Part shown: piece after piece, positions 9,688 through 18,665 of the stretch
How the letters are laid out: each line of letters starts with the position of its first letter
Numbering within the stretch: the stretch's first letter is position 1
DNA from: Candidatus Blautia pullistercoris
GTDB taxonomy: Bacteria > Bacillota > Clostridia > Lachnospirales > Lachnospiraceae
Length of the DNA: 49,565 nt
Reading direction: 5' to 3'
Assembly: GCA_019114545.1 (NCBI GenBank)
Contig: DXFG01000057.1
Location: 1-49,565 of the forward strand
Translations under genes and position numbers: made by a program
Notes under the pieces: model-generated
The model's input: the letters and a program-made list of their open reading frames with translations, nothing else
The model's database searches: none
Told to the model about the DNA's origin: nothing

Positions 9688-9751
9688 CTTACAGAGATGT
9701 AAGATTAAGTAATGGAAATCCATGGATGGGGGAAGAGCCTTTTTCTATAAT
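9688..9751 (+). promoter_or_regulatory. BceR-type operator and downstream TATAAT
   Basis: CTTACA-GAGA-TGTAAG (9688-9703) fits the TnACA-N4-TGTAA site known for BceR-like regulators. TATAAT at 9746-9751 with a poor -35. Confidence 0.65.
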
Positions 9752-9832
9752 AGAGACAGTATAGGACAGAATAAGAAAGGAGTCGTGGAATCCCTTCTAT
9801 TCTGTGCAGAAAAGAAAAAAGGAGGAGAATCT

Positions 9833-10600
9833 GTGGAGAAATTATTGGAAATCCAGCATATGATGAAATATTACGGAAACAAATCCAGCCTTACCAAGGC
9901 AGTAGATGATATCAGCTTTTCAGTAGAAAAGGGAGAATTTACGGCAGTTATGGGGGCCAGCGGTTCGGGAAAGACTACTCTTCTGAATTGCATTTCCACC
10001 ATAGACCGGGTAACAGGCGGCCATATCCTGGTGGAGGGAAAAGATGTGACAAAGCTGAGAGGAAGAGGCCTTTCCAGATTCCGTCGGGAGAAACTGGGCT
10101 TTATTTTCCAGGATTTTAACCTGCTGGACACGCTGAACGGTTTTGACAATATCGCTCTGGCCCTTCAGATACAGAATGAGAAGCCGGGCAGGATTCCCGG
10201 AAAGGTAGAAGAGATTGCCCGGAAACTGAATATCCAGGAGGTACTGAAAAAATATCCCTACCAGATGTCCGGGGGTCAGAAACAGCGGTGTGCCTGTGCA
10301 AGGGCCATTGTAACGAACCCCTCCCTGATCCTGGCGGATGAGCCTACAGGAGCCCTGGATTCTCAGAGCGCAGGGATGCTTCTGGATAATCTGCAGTTCC
10401 TGAATCAGGAGCTGGGGGCAACGATTCTTATGGTAACCCATGATCCTCTCTGTGCCAGCTACAGTGGACGGGTGCTGTTTCTTAAAGATGGGAAACTTTT
10501 CCATGAACTGAGAAAGGGAGAATCCAGCCGGAAGGAATTTTTTGACCAGATCATTCATGTGATCGCATTACTGGGAGGTGACCTGAGCCGTGTTGTTTAG
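9833..10600 (+). CDS. ABC transporter ATP-binding protein (BceA-like)
   Basis: Walker A GASGSGKTT, signature MSGGQKQR, Walker B ILADEPTGALDS. GTG start at 9833 after AGGAGG. Confidence 0.93.
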   Translation: MEKLLEIQHMMKYYGNKSSLTKAVDDISFSVEKGEFTAVMGASGSGKTTLLNCISTIDRVTGGHILVEGKDVTKLRGRGLSRFRREKLGFIFQDFNLLDTLNGFDNIALALQIQNEKPGRIPGKVEEIARKLNIQEVLKKYPYQMSGGQKQRCACARAIVTNPSLILADEPTGALDSQSAGMLLDNLQFLNQELGATILMVTHDPLCASYSGRVLFLKDGKLFHELRKGESSRKEFFDQIIHVIALLGGDLSRVV

Positions 10601-12572
10601 TCTGTCTGTTAAAAACTTCAGAAAGAGTATTCGGGATTATTCGATTTATTTTTTTACTATGATCCTGGGAGTAGCGGTTTTCTACATTTTCAATGCCATC
10701 GAAACCCAGACAGCTATGATGGAAGTTTCCCAGACAAAGGCAGCTATTATCGATTCTATGAACGGGATCATGTCCGGGGTAAGTATTTTTGTCTCTCTGG
10801 TCCTGGGATACCTTATTGTCTATGCCAGCAGGTTTATGCTGAAAAAACGGAAAAGGGAATTCGGCATCTACCTTACTTTGGGAATGGGACGTATCAGGCT
10901 GGCTGCTATGCTGTGGCTGGAGACTATCTGGATGGGACTGATCTCCCTGGCTGTGGGTCTGCTGGCTGGAATGGGGATTTCCCAGCTGATGTCTCTGATC
11001 GTGTCCAATCTTTTTCAGGCAGATGTATCCAGATATGAATTTGTGATTTCCGGTCAGGCAGTGGGGAAAAGTATCTTGTATTTTCTCCTGATCTATCTGG
11101 TGGTGATGATTTTTAATACCCTTTCTGTAAGCCGGGCCAGGCTGGCAGAGTTTATCACTGCGGGAAGGAAAAAGGAGAAAAACTTTCTGAAAAAGCCCCT
11201 TCTCAGCGGACTGGTATTTTTACTGGCTGTAGTGATGCTGGGAACTGCCTACTATAATGTGACTGCAAATCAGCAGGCTATGACCACAGAAACAGATGTT
11301 CTGACCCAGGTGCTCCTGGGGATCCTTGGAACTTTTCTGGTGTTCTGGTCATTGTCCGGCTTTCTCATGACAGCTGCAGGAAAATTCAGAAGGCTGTACT
11401 ACCGGCGGTTGAATTCTTTTGTAGTGGGAGAGCTTTCCAATAAGCTGAACTCTACGGTAATGGCATGCAGCGTGATCTGCCTGCTGCTCTTTATGACCAT
11501 CTGTCTATTGTTTTCCGCCATTGCCAGAAAAGAATATAAGGATCAGGAAGCGGTAAAGCTGGCTCCGGTGTCCATTTCCATGTCTAAAGAAATGACAGAT
11601 TCTAAGTCTATCTTTGATATTATGGAAGTCCGTGGGATTTCTATGGAAGATTTTCAGGACCTGGTCAGCGTTTACACCTATCATCTGGATGAGGTGACCA
11701 ACTATACTTTGATTGGTGAATCTTATGGTAAGGAGTATGACGATCAGAAGGCAGAGGTGATGAAGGTGGGGGATTATAATAGGGCGGCCAGAGTTTATCA
11801 TATGCCAGAGTATGAACTGGAGGAAGAGGAATACCTGATCGTAGCAGATCAGGAAGGTGCTGTGTATATACGGAACAGAGGCCTTGCGGATGATCGGGAG
11901 ATTACCATTAAAGGAAAAAGCTATCATGCAAAAGAAAATACCTGTCAGGACGGCTATCTTCAGATGTCTTACCAGCCTCAAAACTCTGGTATCCTTTTGG
12001 TGCCGGACTCTGTAAAACTGGGAGAAGAGGAACAGTATAAGAATTATGTTATGGGAGATTACCGGGATAAGAGTAAAGAATTTGCCCAGGAAATGGACCA
12101 GAATTTTGCACAGATACTGAATCCAGAACAGAGCACCTATGGGAAGATACAGGTCACTACCCAGTCTGCTATTTATGATGACAGCATCGGCACCAGCGCT
12201 ATGTACATCTTTCTGGGCCTGTATCTGGGAATCTGCTTTCTGATCTCCGGCTCTGCAGTGCTGGCTCTGAAAATTCTTTCAGACAGTGCAGACAGCAGAG
12301 AGAAGTATCAGATACTGCAGAAGCTGGGCTGTGAAGAAAAAGAAATCCGAAGAGCTTTAAGACGGCAGAATGGCCTTTTATTTCTGCTGCCCCTTCTTCT
12401 GGCAGCAGTACATGCCATATTTGGTATACAGGTATGCCGGACAATGCTGTCCATCTATGGCTCAAAGGGCTCCGGGACTGCTCTGGCAGTGACCCTGGCC
12501 CTTACAGGAGCCATCTATGGAGGATATTTCCTGTTATCCCATAAGTGTTCTGTAAAGATTGTAAAAGAATAA
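10590..12572 (+). CDS. FtsX-like ABC transporter permease (BceB-like)
   Basis: 660 aa, FtsX-type TM blocks with a large extracytoplasmic domain between them; overlaps the ATPase gene by 11 bp. Confidence 0.9.
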   Translation: MLFSLSVKNFRKSIRDYSIYFFTMILGVAVFYIFNAIETQTAMMEVSQTKAAIIDSMNGIMSGVSIFVSLVLGYLIVYASRFMLKKRKREFGIYLTLGMGRIRLAAMLWLETIWMGLISLAVGLLAGMGISQLMSLIVSNLFQADVSRYEFVISGQAVGKSILYFLLIYLVVMIFNTLSVSRARLAEFITAGRKKEKNFLKKPLLSGLVFLLAVVMLGTAYYNVTANQQAMTTETDVLTQVLLGILGTFLVFWSLSGFLMTAAGKFRRLYYRRLNSFVVGELSNKLNSTVMACSVICLLLFMTICLLFSAIARKEYKDQEAVKLAPVSISMSKEMTDSKSIFDIMEVRGISMEDFQDLVSVYTYHLDEVTNYTLIGESYGKEYDDQKAEVMKVGDYNRAARVYHMPEYELEEEEYLIVADQEGAVYIRNRGLADDREITIKGKSYHAKENTCQDGYLQMSYQPQNSGILLVPDSVKLGEEEQYKNYVMGDYRDKSKEFAQEMDQNFAQILNPEQSTYGKIQVTTQSAIYDDSIGTSAMYIFLGLYLGICFLISGSAVLALKILSDSADSREKYQILQKLGCEEKEIRRALRRQNGLLFLLPLLLAAVHAIFGIQVCRTMLSIYGSKGSGTALAVTLALTGAIYGGYFLLSHKCSVKIVKE

Positions 12573-12584
12573 AAGAAAATCGGG

Positions 12585-12752
12585 CTAAGTGTACTGTAGC
12601 ATTCACTTTCAGCATAATGACGACGAATGAACTTTCCACTCTGCAAGGCGGAGGAATGAGGCGCAGCGGTGGATACGCTGATTGACGACAACGCCGCAGA
12701 TGGAAGTTCAGGCAAGTCATTATGCGAAATGTGAGTGATACAGTACACTTAG
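12585..12752. mobile_element. MITE-like long imperfect inverted repeat (about 168 bp)
   Basis: CTAAGTGTACTGTA...TACAGTACACTTAG with arms matching inward for roughly 60-70 nt; TA at both ends; no coding content. Confidence 0.6.
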
Positions 12753-14224
12753 TCTGTTACAAGGAAAGTCACGGTAGCAGGAGCCAGCGTTAGTGTTCCT
12801 GCTTCTACAGGAGCTCCTTCAAGAGAAGGAAGCTGTGCGGTTCCTGTGAGCTCCAGAGGTTTTCCGTTGAGAAGAATCCTGGGAGAGCGGAGGTATTCAG
12901 CGGACAGGGTGTAGACAGTACCTCTCCATGGCACTTCCAGGAGTGCAGCCTCTGAAGGGGAGTTATTGACGATCATATAGGCATACCCTTTTTTCCCGTC
13001 TTTTCTGGAATGGACATAGCAGTGGAACCCTTCTCGGATTTCCTGGCCCAAGTCATAGACTTTAGATCCCATCAGCCGGTTCCACAGCAGGGCAAGCCAG
13101 TAATTGGGCCGGGGCAGATGGGTTTCAAAGTCCAGATATCCATAATCGGAAGCCATAAAGGTGTTGTGGAAGATCACCCCGTCTGTAACTGTGCAGAAAC
13201 GTCCAAGTTCATCGGCAGAGCGGATCACGTCCAGAAAAGTGGAGGCCCAGGTATTTCCTCCGCAGCCTGCATCGCCGGATTCTGTGACCCACATTTGGGC
13301 ACCGGGACAATATTGATCCCGCAGCTTCTTGTAATAGCAGGCAGCTTCCCATGGAATCCCCAGGTATTCTTCTGAAAGGGCCTTGTCACCCGGCCAGTGT
13401 ATGCCCAGGAAAGCCCCTCTTTCAGAAAAGCAGTTGTACATATGGTAGCTGTATACATCTGCCTGCTCTTTGCAGCCTTCCAGGAGATCTTCCGAGGGAA
13501 TCACGGATAAGTTGTGATAGCCTACATAGGGGCTGAATTTTTCTCCGCTGGAACAGGGACCTACCGTAAGGATATCCGGATAATTTTCTTTAAGAAAACG
13601 GAAACAGAGATCCTGGTCCCGGCTGAAATCTTCCGGAGTATAGTTGGAAGGTGTCCCGCCCAGAATGGTAGTGTTTGGCTCATTCATAAATTCTACGGCG
13701 GAAATGGGAACACCATAGTCCCGGCTGTAGTCCAGAATAAGCTTTAGCTGCTCTGGATTCCAGGTTCCGTCAGGGTTCCGTACTCCGTCACAGTTGGCCG
13801 GGGAGATCAGCAGTTTGCCGTCTACATATTTTACAAAATCCAGAAGCCGGTCCCACTGCTTACGGGTGAGAATGCTGTGGAAGCCTTCCGGCACTTTTCC
13901 GCCGGTATGGCCGTCCAGATCATAATAGGTAGTGGTGGCCCAGGAGCCGCTGACCCGGATATATGCCGGCCCCAGGGCTTTGGCCAGTTCCAGAGCCCGC
14001 TGATCCTGAAGGTCTGCCGGGGGAAATATTTCCAGAAGAGAGCCCATTTGAGACAGGTCAGCAAGCTGGGGAACTTCTTCTTTGCCTTCTATCTGGGCAG
14101 GAGTATAAAGTTTCCAGAAAGTGCCTCCGGTCACTTCGGTCATTTCTATGTTGTAGGAGATCAGCCGGCTGTCCATTTCCCTCAAAAAAGGCAGACTGCC
14201 AATGGGTAATTTAATTTTGGTCAT
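12749..14224 (-). CDS. Glycoside hydrolase, TIM-barrel, GH79 (heparanase/beta-glucuronidase)-like
   Basis: 'YIRVSGSWATTTYY', 'VEFMNEPN' acid/base region, 'MWVTESGDAGCGGNTWAS' nucleophile region. Family assignment is by recall. Confidence 0.6.
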   Translation of the reverse strand: MTKIKLPIGSLPFLREMDSRLISYNIEMTEVTGGTFWKLYTPAQIEGKEEVPQLADLSQMGSLLEIFPPADLQDQRALELAKALGPAYIRVSGSWATTTYYDLDGHTGGKVPEGFHSILTRKQWDRLLDFVKYVDGKLLISPANCDGVRNPDGTWNPEQLKLILDYSRDYGVPISAVEFMNEPNTTILGGTPSNYTPEDFSRDQDLCFRFLKENYPDILTVGPCSSGEKFSPYVGYHNLSVIPSEDLLEGCKEQADVYSYHMYNCFSERGAFLGIHWPGDKALSEEYLGIPWEAACYYKKLRDQYCPGAQMWVTESGDAGCGGNTWASTFLDVIRSADELGRFCTVTDGVIFHNTFMASDYGYLDFETHLPRPNYWLALLWNRLMGSKVYDLGQEIREGFHCYVHSRKDGKKGYAYMIVNNSPSEAALLEVPWRGTVYTLSAEYLRSPRILLNGKPLELTGTAQLPSLEGAPVEAGTLTLAPATVTFLVTD

Positions 14225-14313
14225 AATGAAAACCCTCCTTGTTCTTTTGCATTTTATAAAGCACTATGATTTCTCATTATACGGGATAAAAGAACTTTCG
14301 TCTATACAAGACA

Positions 14314-14432
14314 GAGCATAAATGCCCGCTTGGCTCCTTGCTTTGTGGTACCCTAGCCGCAGGCGGCTAGGATCATCGGCAGTCGCCAAATGAGCATAAA
14401 TGCTCGCTTGGCTCCTTGCTTTGTGGTATACT
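14314..14432 (+). repeat. 78-nt-period direct repeat with embedded palindromes
   Basis: GAGCATAAATGCCCGCTTGGCTCCTTGCTTTGTGGTACCCT (14314) and GAGCATAAATGCTCGCTTGGCTCCTTGCTTTGTGGTATACT (14392); CTAGCCGC-AG-GCGGCTAG between them. Confidence 0.85.
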
Positions 14433-14493
14433 ATCCTCAGTATGGGATCGGGCTGGGTTCCATGTGAGAATATTGAAAGGAGTGAAATAGATT

Positions 14494-14769
14494 ATGAAAT
14501 TTATATATCCGGCAGTGATAAGAAAAACAGAGGAGGGAAAGTTTCAGGCAACTTTTCCGGATCTGGAGTGTTGTTATGCAGTGGGAGATACCCTGGAGGA
14601 AGCGGTGGACAATGCCAATGAAGCGGCTTATGACTGGCTGTATCTGGAAATCTCAGAAGATGGAGATCTGCCTCCTGTCTCAGACCTTCATGATATAGAA
14701 CTTCAGGAGGGGGAAGAGGTTCGGAATATTGCGGTGAATATCCGTTTTACAGAAGGCTGGGATGAGTAA
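14494..14769 (+). CDS. HicB-family antitoxin-like protein
   Basis: MKFIYPAVIRKTEEGKFQATFPDLECCYAVGDTLEEAVDNANEAAYDWL is a HicB-type partial RNase H fold. No hicA adjacent. Confidence 0.8.
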   Translation: MKFIYPAVIRKTEEGKFQATFPDLECCYAVGDTLEEAVDNANEAAYDWLYLEISEDGDLPPVSDLHDIELQEGEEVRNIAVNIRFTEGWDE

Positions 14770-15689
14770 TGGAGGAAAATAAGAAAGAGGTAAAGATCCG
14801 TATTGCAGGCATGGGGGCCCTCGGAGTTATGTACGGAGATTTTATAAAAGAGCAGGGAGGAGATATTTCCTTTGTGATGGACAAACAGCGGCTGGAAAAG
14901 TATCGGGGACAAGAGGTTCTCTGCAACGGCCGTTCCCAGATCTTTCAGATGGAAGAGAGCAGTCAGGCCTCCCCGGCGGATCTTGTAATCGTGGCAGTAA
15001 AGTATGGAGGACTTCAATCTGTTATAGAAACCATTCAAAACTCTGTGGGAGAAAATACGGTGATTCTGTCTGTAATGAACGGGATTATCAGTGAAGAAAT
15101 GCTGGCAGCCAGATATGGCTGGGATAAGGTGATTTATGCCATAGCAGAGGGAATGGACGCTATGAAATTCGGCCACCGGCTCCGGTACAGCCGGATGGGA
15201 AAGATCGTGATAGGAGCCGCCAGGCCGGGACAGAAAAAACAGGCGGAGAAGGCCGCAGGCATCTTTAAGGGCCTGGGCCTGCCTTATGAGGAAGTACCGG
15301 ATATTATGCACCGGCTATGGGGAAAATTTATGCTGAATGTAGGCGTGAACCAGGTATGCATGGCCTATGGGACTGATTATGAAGGGGCTTTGGGAAAACA
15401 TAAGGAGGCCCATGAAGATATGCTGGGAGCCATGAGAGAAGTCATTGCCTTGGGAAAGGCAGAAGGAATCCCTTTGACGGAAAAAGATATGGATTACTAT
15501 ATCGGCCTCCTGGAACAGCTGGATCCTAAAGGAATGCCTTCTATGGCCCAGGATCGGATCTCCAGGCGGCTTTCAGAGGTGGAAATGTTTGCCGGGACAG
15601 TGATACCCCTGGGAGAAAAACACGGGATTTCCACCCCTGTGAACCGAAAGCTTTATGAGAAAATCCTGGAGATCGAAAAGCATTATTAA
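14769..15689 (+). CDS. Ketopantoate reductase family protein (PanE/ApbA-like)
   Basis: N-terminal 'RIAGMGALGVMYGDFI' dinucleotide fold, 'KFMLNVGVNQVC' substrate motif. TAATG overlap with upstream gene. Confidence 0.85.
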   Translation: MEENKKEVKIRIAGMGALGVMYGDFIKEQGGDISFVMDKQRLEKYRGQEVLCNGRSQIFQMEESSQASPADLVIVAVKYGGLQSVIETIQNSVGENTVILSVMNGIISEEMLAARYGWDKVIYAIAEGMDAMKFGHRLRYSRMGKIVIGAARPGQKKQAEKAAGIFKGLGLPYEEVPDIMHRLWGKFMLNVGVNQVCMAYGTDYEGALGKHKEAHEDMLGAMREVIALGKAEGIPLTEKDMDYYIGLLEQLDPKGMPSMAQDRISRRLSEVEMFAGTVIPLGEKHGISTPVNRKLYEKILEIEKHY

Positions 15690-17437
15690 CTGTGGAGCTG
15701 CTGAATCTGCTTTTGGATCAGGACCCCTGCGGCCTGGGAAAGCTGATCCGGTTTTTCTATCCGCACATAGTCCTGCTGGTAGATTCTGGAGGCAGCCAGG
15801 GTATCGGCGTCGCTGCCGTTTAGTATGGCCATGACCTTTATTCCTTCCTGCTTCAGATAATGGACTTCCCGGGCAGTATCTTCAATCCCGGGTTTTCCCG
15901 AATAGTCCTGGCTGAGTACTCTTCCTCTGGAAGGGTTCGCCGGGATCCGTCGGTCATCATTGGGACTGGCGTCTGTAAGGACCATCAAAATCCGGTTTGC
16001 AGCAGGAGAAGATTCCATAAGATGTCCCGCTCCCCGGAAAGCCAGTCCGTCCCGGTTCCAGCCGGCGGCACAGTAGCCGAAGATTTCTTTATTCCGGCCG
16101 TTGTCCTCATAGCTCAGAAAGCGGCGTATAACGGTAAAGCCTTTCAGAGTGAGAAAAGAATAGACCTGGAAAGGAATTCCGCATTTTTGAAGGCTTTCCG
16201 CAATAATGTATCCCTGGAGAGCGATGATCTCCTGGCTGCCCAGACGGGAAGCAGAGGCGTCCAGCATCAGGTCTACAGAGAAATCCGGTTGTTCTTCATC
16301 GGTGGTTTCCATAAAGATCCGGTCATCGTTCAGCCACAGGGCTTTCCAGACTTCTCTGGGAAAGATCTTCCCGGAACGGCTGGGGATTTTTAAGGGCTGG
16401 GGATAGACCAGCATGGCGTTTTTGATCTGCTGGGTCAGATGGTGGATGCTGCTTTGACAGAAATCCCGTCTGCTTTGATAATAACCTTCATTTTTCTGCC
16501 TTTGTGTCTCCGAATCCCGGAGAAATTTCTGCACAAGGGCATTTTTTTCTTCCTGAAAAGGAAGCTTTCCATCTGTAAAATACAGTCTGCAGTTTTCGTG
16601 GGTATCTGTACAAAGCAGGTTTTCCAGATGAAGGGAAAATTCCTCCGGATATAAAGGCAGGCCGAAACAGCTTTGGATATACTGGTAATCGGCAGCGCTC
16701 TCAGATGGCTTTTTCGGAAGAAGTTCCATGCCTTGACGGGGTATGATACTGCCTTGGGCACTGCCTGTCCGTCCCATATTCAGATCATCGCTGCGTACCA
16801 GTCGACGGGGCAGAGGCCCAAGAAAACGATGGGAGAATTTTTTCCTGATATCCGTAAAAAAGCCGACCAGAGGATGCTCCCGGCGATAACGGAAATACCG
16901 GTGAAAGATCTCCAGAGTCCGATCATAAATCTCCTGAGAGGAGATATCTCCAGGATATAAAAGATCTTTGAAAAGCTGCCTTTCCCAGGGATTAACAAGT
17001 CCTGGATCCTTTCCCAGTACCTGCCGCCATTTGGCAGACTCCAAAGCGTAGACCAGGCTGTTCTGAGCCATCCACTGCTGCCGGGATTTCTGTTCATCCT
17101 GCCGGAAAAAATCTCTGGCGTGTTCCAGACGAAGCTCTTTCAGTACAGGCCGACAGGGCTCTTCCCTTTGGAAGGCACAGTTTTCCAGGGCAATCCAGAG
17201 AAGGCCGTCATAGGTCTCCTTAAAAAGCCCTTCCTGTATGGTGGAAAACAGTTTTTCCATAATGTTCGGATCATACCATTTCCGTACATATCCGATAATA
17301 GAATTCATATAAAAATCCGGTTCCCCATCAAGCTGAAATGCCATAAAATCCGGTTGAAAATCATATGCTCCGGAAGCTGTCCAGATAATATTCATGGCCC
17401 GCCGCTGACGGGAAGTATACATTCTTCTATCTGACAT
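15686..17437 (-). CDS. VWA-domain protein (NorD/CobT-like)
   Basis: 'DLMLDASASRLGSQEIIALQGYIIAESL' MIDAS region, preceded by an AAA/MoxR gene. ATG at 17437 has an AGGA-type RBS; the 17494 start overlaps the upstream gene. Confidence 0.8.
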   Translation of the reverse strand: MSDRRMYTSRQRRAMNIIWTASGAYDFQPDFMAFQLDGEPDFYMNSIIGYVRKWYDPNIMEKLFSTIQEGLFKETYDGLLWIALENCAFQREEPCRPVLKELRLEHARDFFRQDEQKSRQQWMAQNSLVYALESAKWRQVLGKDPGLVNPWERQLFKDLLYPGDISSQEIYDRTLEIFHRYFRYRREHPLVGFFTDIRKKFSHRFLGPLPRRLVRSDDLNMGRTGSAQGSIIPRQGMELLPKKPSESAADYQYIQSCFGLPLYPEEFSLHLENLLCTDTHENCRLYFTDGKLPFQEEKNALVQKFLRDSETQRQKNEGYYQSRRDFCQSSIHHLTQQIKNAMLVYPQPLKIPSRSGKIFPREVWKALWLNDDRIFMETTDEEQPDFSVDLMLDASASRLGSQEIIALQGYIIAESLQKCGIPFQVYSFLTLKGFTVIRRFLSYEDNGRNKEIFGYCAAGWNRDGLAFRGAGHLMESSPAANRILMVLTDASPNDDRRIPANPSRGRVLSQDYSGKPGIEDTAREVHYLKQEGIKVMAILNGSDADTLAASRIYQQDYVRIEKPDQLSQAAGVLIQKQIQQLHS

Positions 17438-17441
17438 TTCC

Positions 17442-18350
17442 TTATCCTGCAAAAATATTTCCGGCAGTTGTTTTCTTAGAGATCCGGGAAGCAATCACAT
17501 CCTGGATCAGAGACTGTTCATAGGCGTCAAAGGCTTTATTGGTAATTCCCATATCCAGAGCTGCAAGGGGAGACAGTCCATTTTCCATCAGGCTTATGGC
17601 ATCAAGAAGACCTCGAAGATCCAGGACACGGCTGGTCAGCTCTCCGCTTTTGCATTTCTTCTCAATGTCCTGGAACAGTCCGGCAAACTGCTGAATATAA
17701 GAGTTTTTCATAGAGGGGAATTCTCTTTTTAAAAGCTTTTCCAGATTTTCCTGGGAAATTTCCGGCATATTTATGACCATGAAACGGGAGGTCAGAGCCT
17801 CGTTCAGATCTCTGGTCCCTGCGTATCCGTAATTCATGGTAGCGATAAAACGGGCTGCCTCATGAACAGAAATACGGCTGTAGCCGGGGACATTGATCAC
17901 CCGGCGGAAGTCCAGGGTAGAGTGGAGTACAGCCAGAGCCTCATTTCTGGCCATGTTGATCTCGTCCAGGATACAGAACCCCCCCTGGGCGGCACTTTCA
18001 TATACCGGACCAGGACGGAATACCACCTGCCCTTCCCGGAACGTGTCGGTGCCGATCATGTAGGAAGCATCCATGTTAATGTGAAAAGAGACATTCCAGC
18101 TGGGACGGCCAAAAGCCTCTGCCAGATTTTCTGCCAGCATGTTCTTTCCTGTGGCCTTTGCTCCGGCCAGAAGAAGATTTTTTCCGCAGAGCAGAGCCTG
18201 GGCCGCCTGCTCCCAGATTTCTTTTCCGTAGTATACATATCTGGGGGTTTTGCCTGAATAAGAGTTTCCCGTCCCATATTTATTCCGAAATTCCAGAATT
18301 CCCTGGACAATTCCTTCATCGATGTGTTCTTCTCGTAAAAAATTCAGCAC
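17442..18350 (-). CDS. MoxR-type AAA+ ATPase (NorQ/CbbQ-like)
   Basis: GAKATGKN Walker A-like, 'GGFCILDEINMARNEALAVLHSTLD' Walker B, 'IATMNYGYAGTRDLNEALTSRF' sensor/Arg-finger region. Confidence 0.88.
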   Translation of the reverse strand: MLNFLREEHIDEGIVQGILEFRNKYGTGNSYSGKTPRYVYYGKEIWEQAAQALLCGKNLLLAGAKATGKNMLAENLAEAFGRPSWNVSFHINMDASYMIGTDTFREGQVVFRPGPVYESAAQGGFCILDEINMARNEALAVLHSTLDFRRVINVPGYSRISVHEAARFIATMNYGYAGTRDLNEALTSRFMVINMPEISQENLEKLLKREFPSMKNSYIQQFAGLFQDIEKKCKSGELTSRVLDLRGLLDAISLMENGLSPLAALDMGITNKAFDAYEQSLIQDVIASRISKKTTAGNIFAG

Positions 18351-18542
18351 TGCTTTTTACCTCATTTAAAAAATTCAGCCGGATATATCTGAAATATTTT
18401 ATATCCGGACTGGGTGTACCCAGACAATATGTATATATGTATATGCAGGGTACTTTCTCACATTATTATAGCACTGCAGATCAGTGACAACAAGTATAAG
18501 CCTGTAAGGCGGAGAATCAGGATCACCTCCAGACTGTCGCAA

Positions 18543-18588
18543 AAAAGGTGTAAAATCTTTGACAGCAAAATAAGACTTTACACCTTTT
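18543..18588 (-). terminator. Hairpin terminator downstream of the coiled-coil gene
   Basis: AAAAGGTGTAAAATCTT / AAGACTTTACACCTTTT (16/17 complementary); T run on the minus strand. Confidence 0.65.
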
Positions 18589-18665
18589 ATCCTCTTGTGA
18601 ACCTGACCATTTGGACTTTATGCTGCCGGGACACCGGAGGCTGTATCTTTCGTTCGTTCATATTC

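Noticed and set aside
13010-13375. 121-aa ORF on the plus strand within the glycoside hydrolase
   Set aside because: Antisense to a gene with clear hydrolase motifs; no domain or RBS support.
14314-14432. CRISPR-like repeat-spacer-repeat
   Set aside because: Only two copies, spacer itself contains a palindrome, and no cas genes are in the window.
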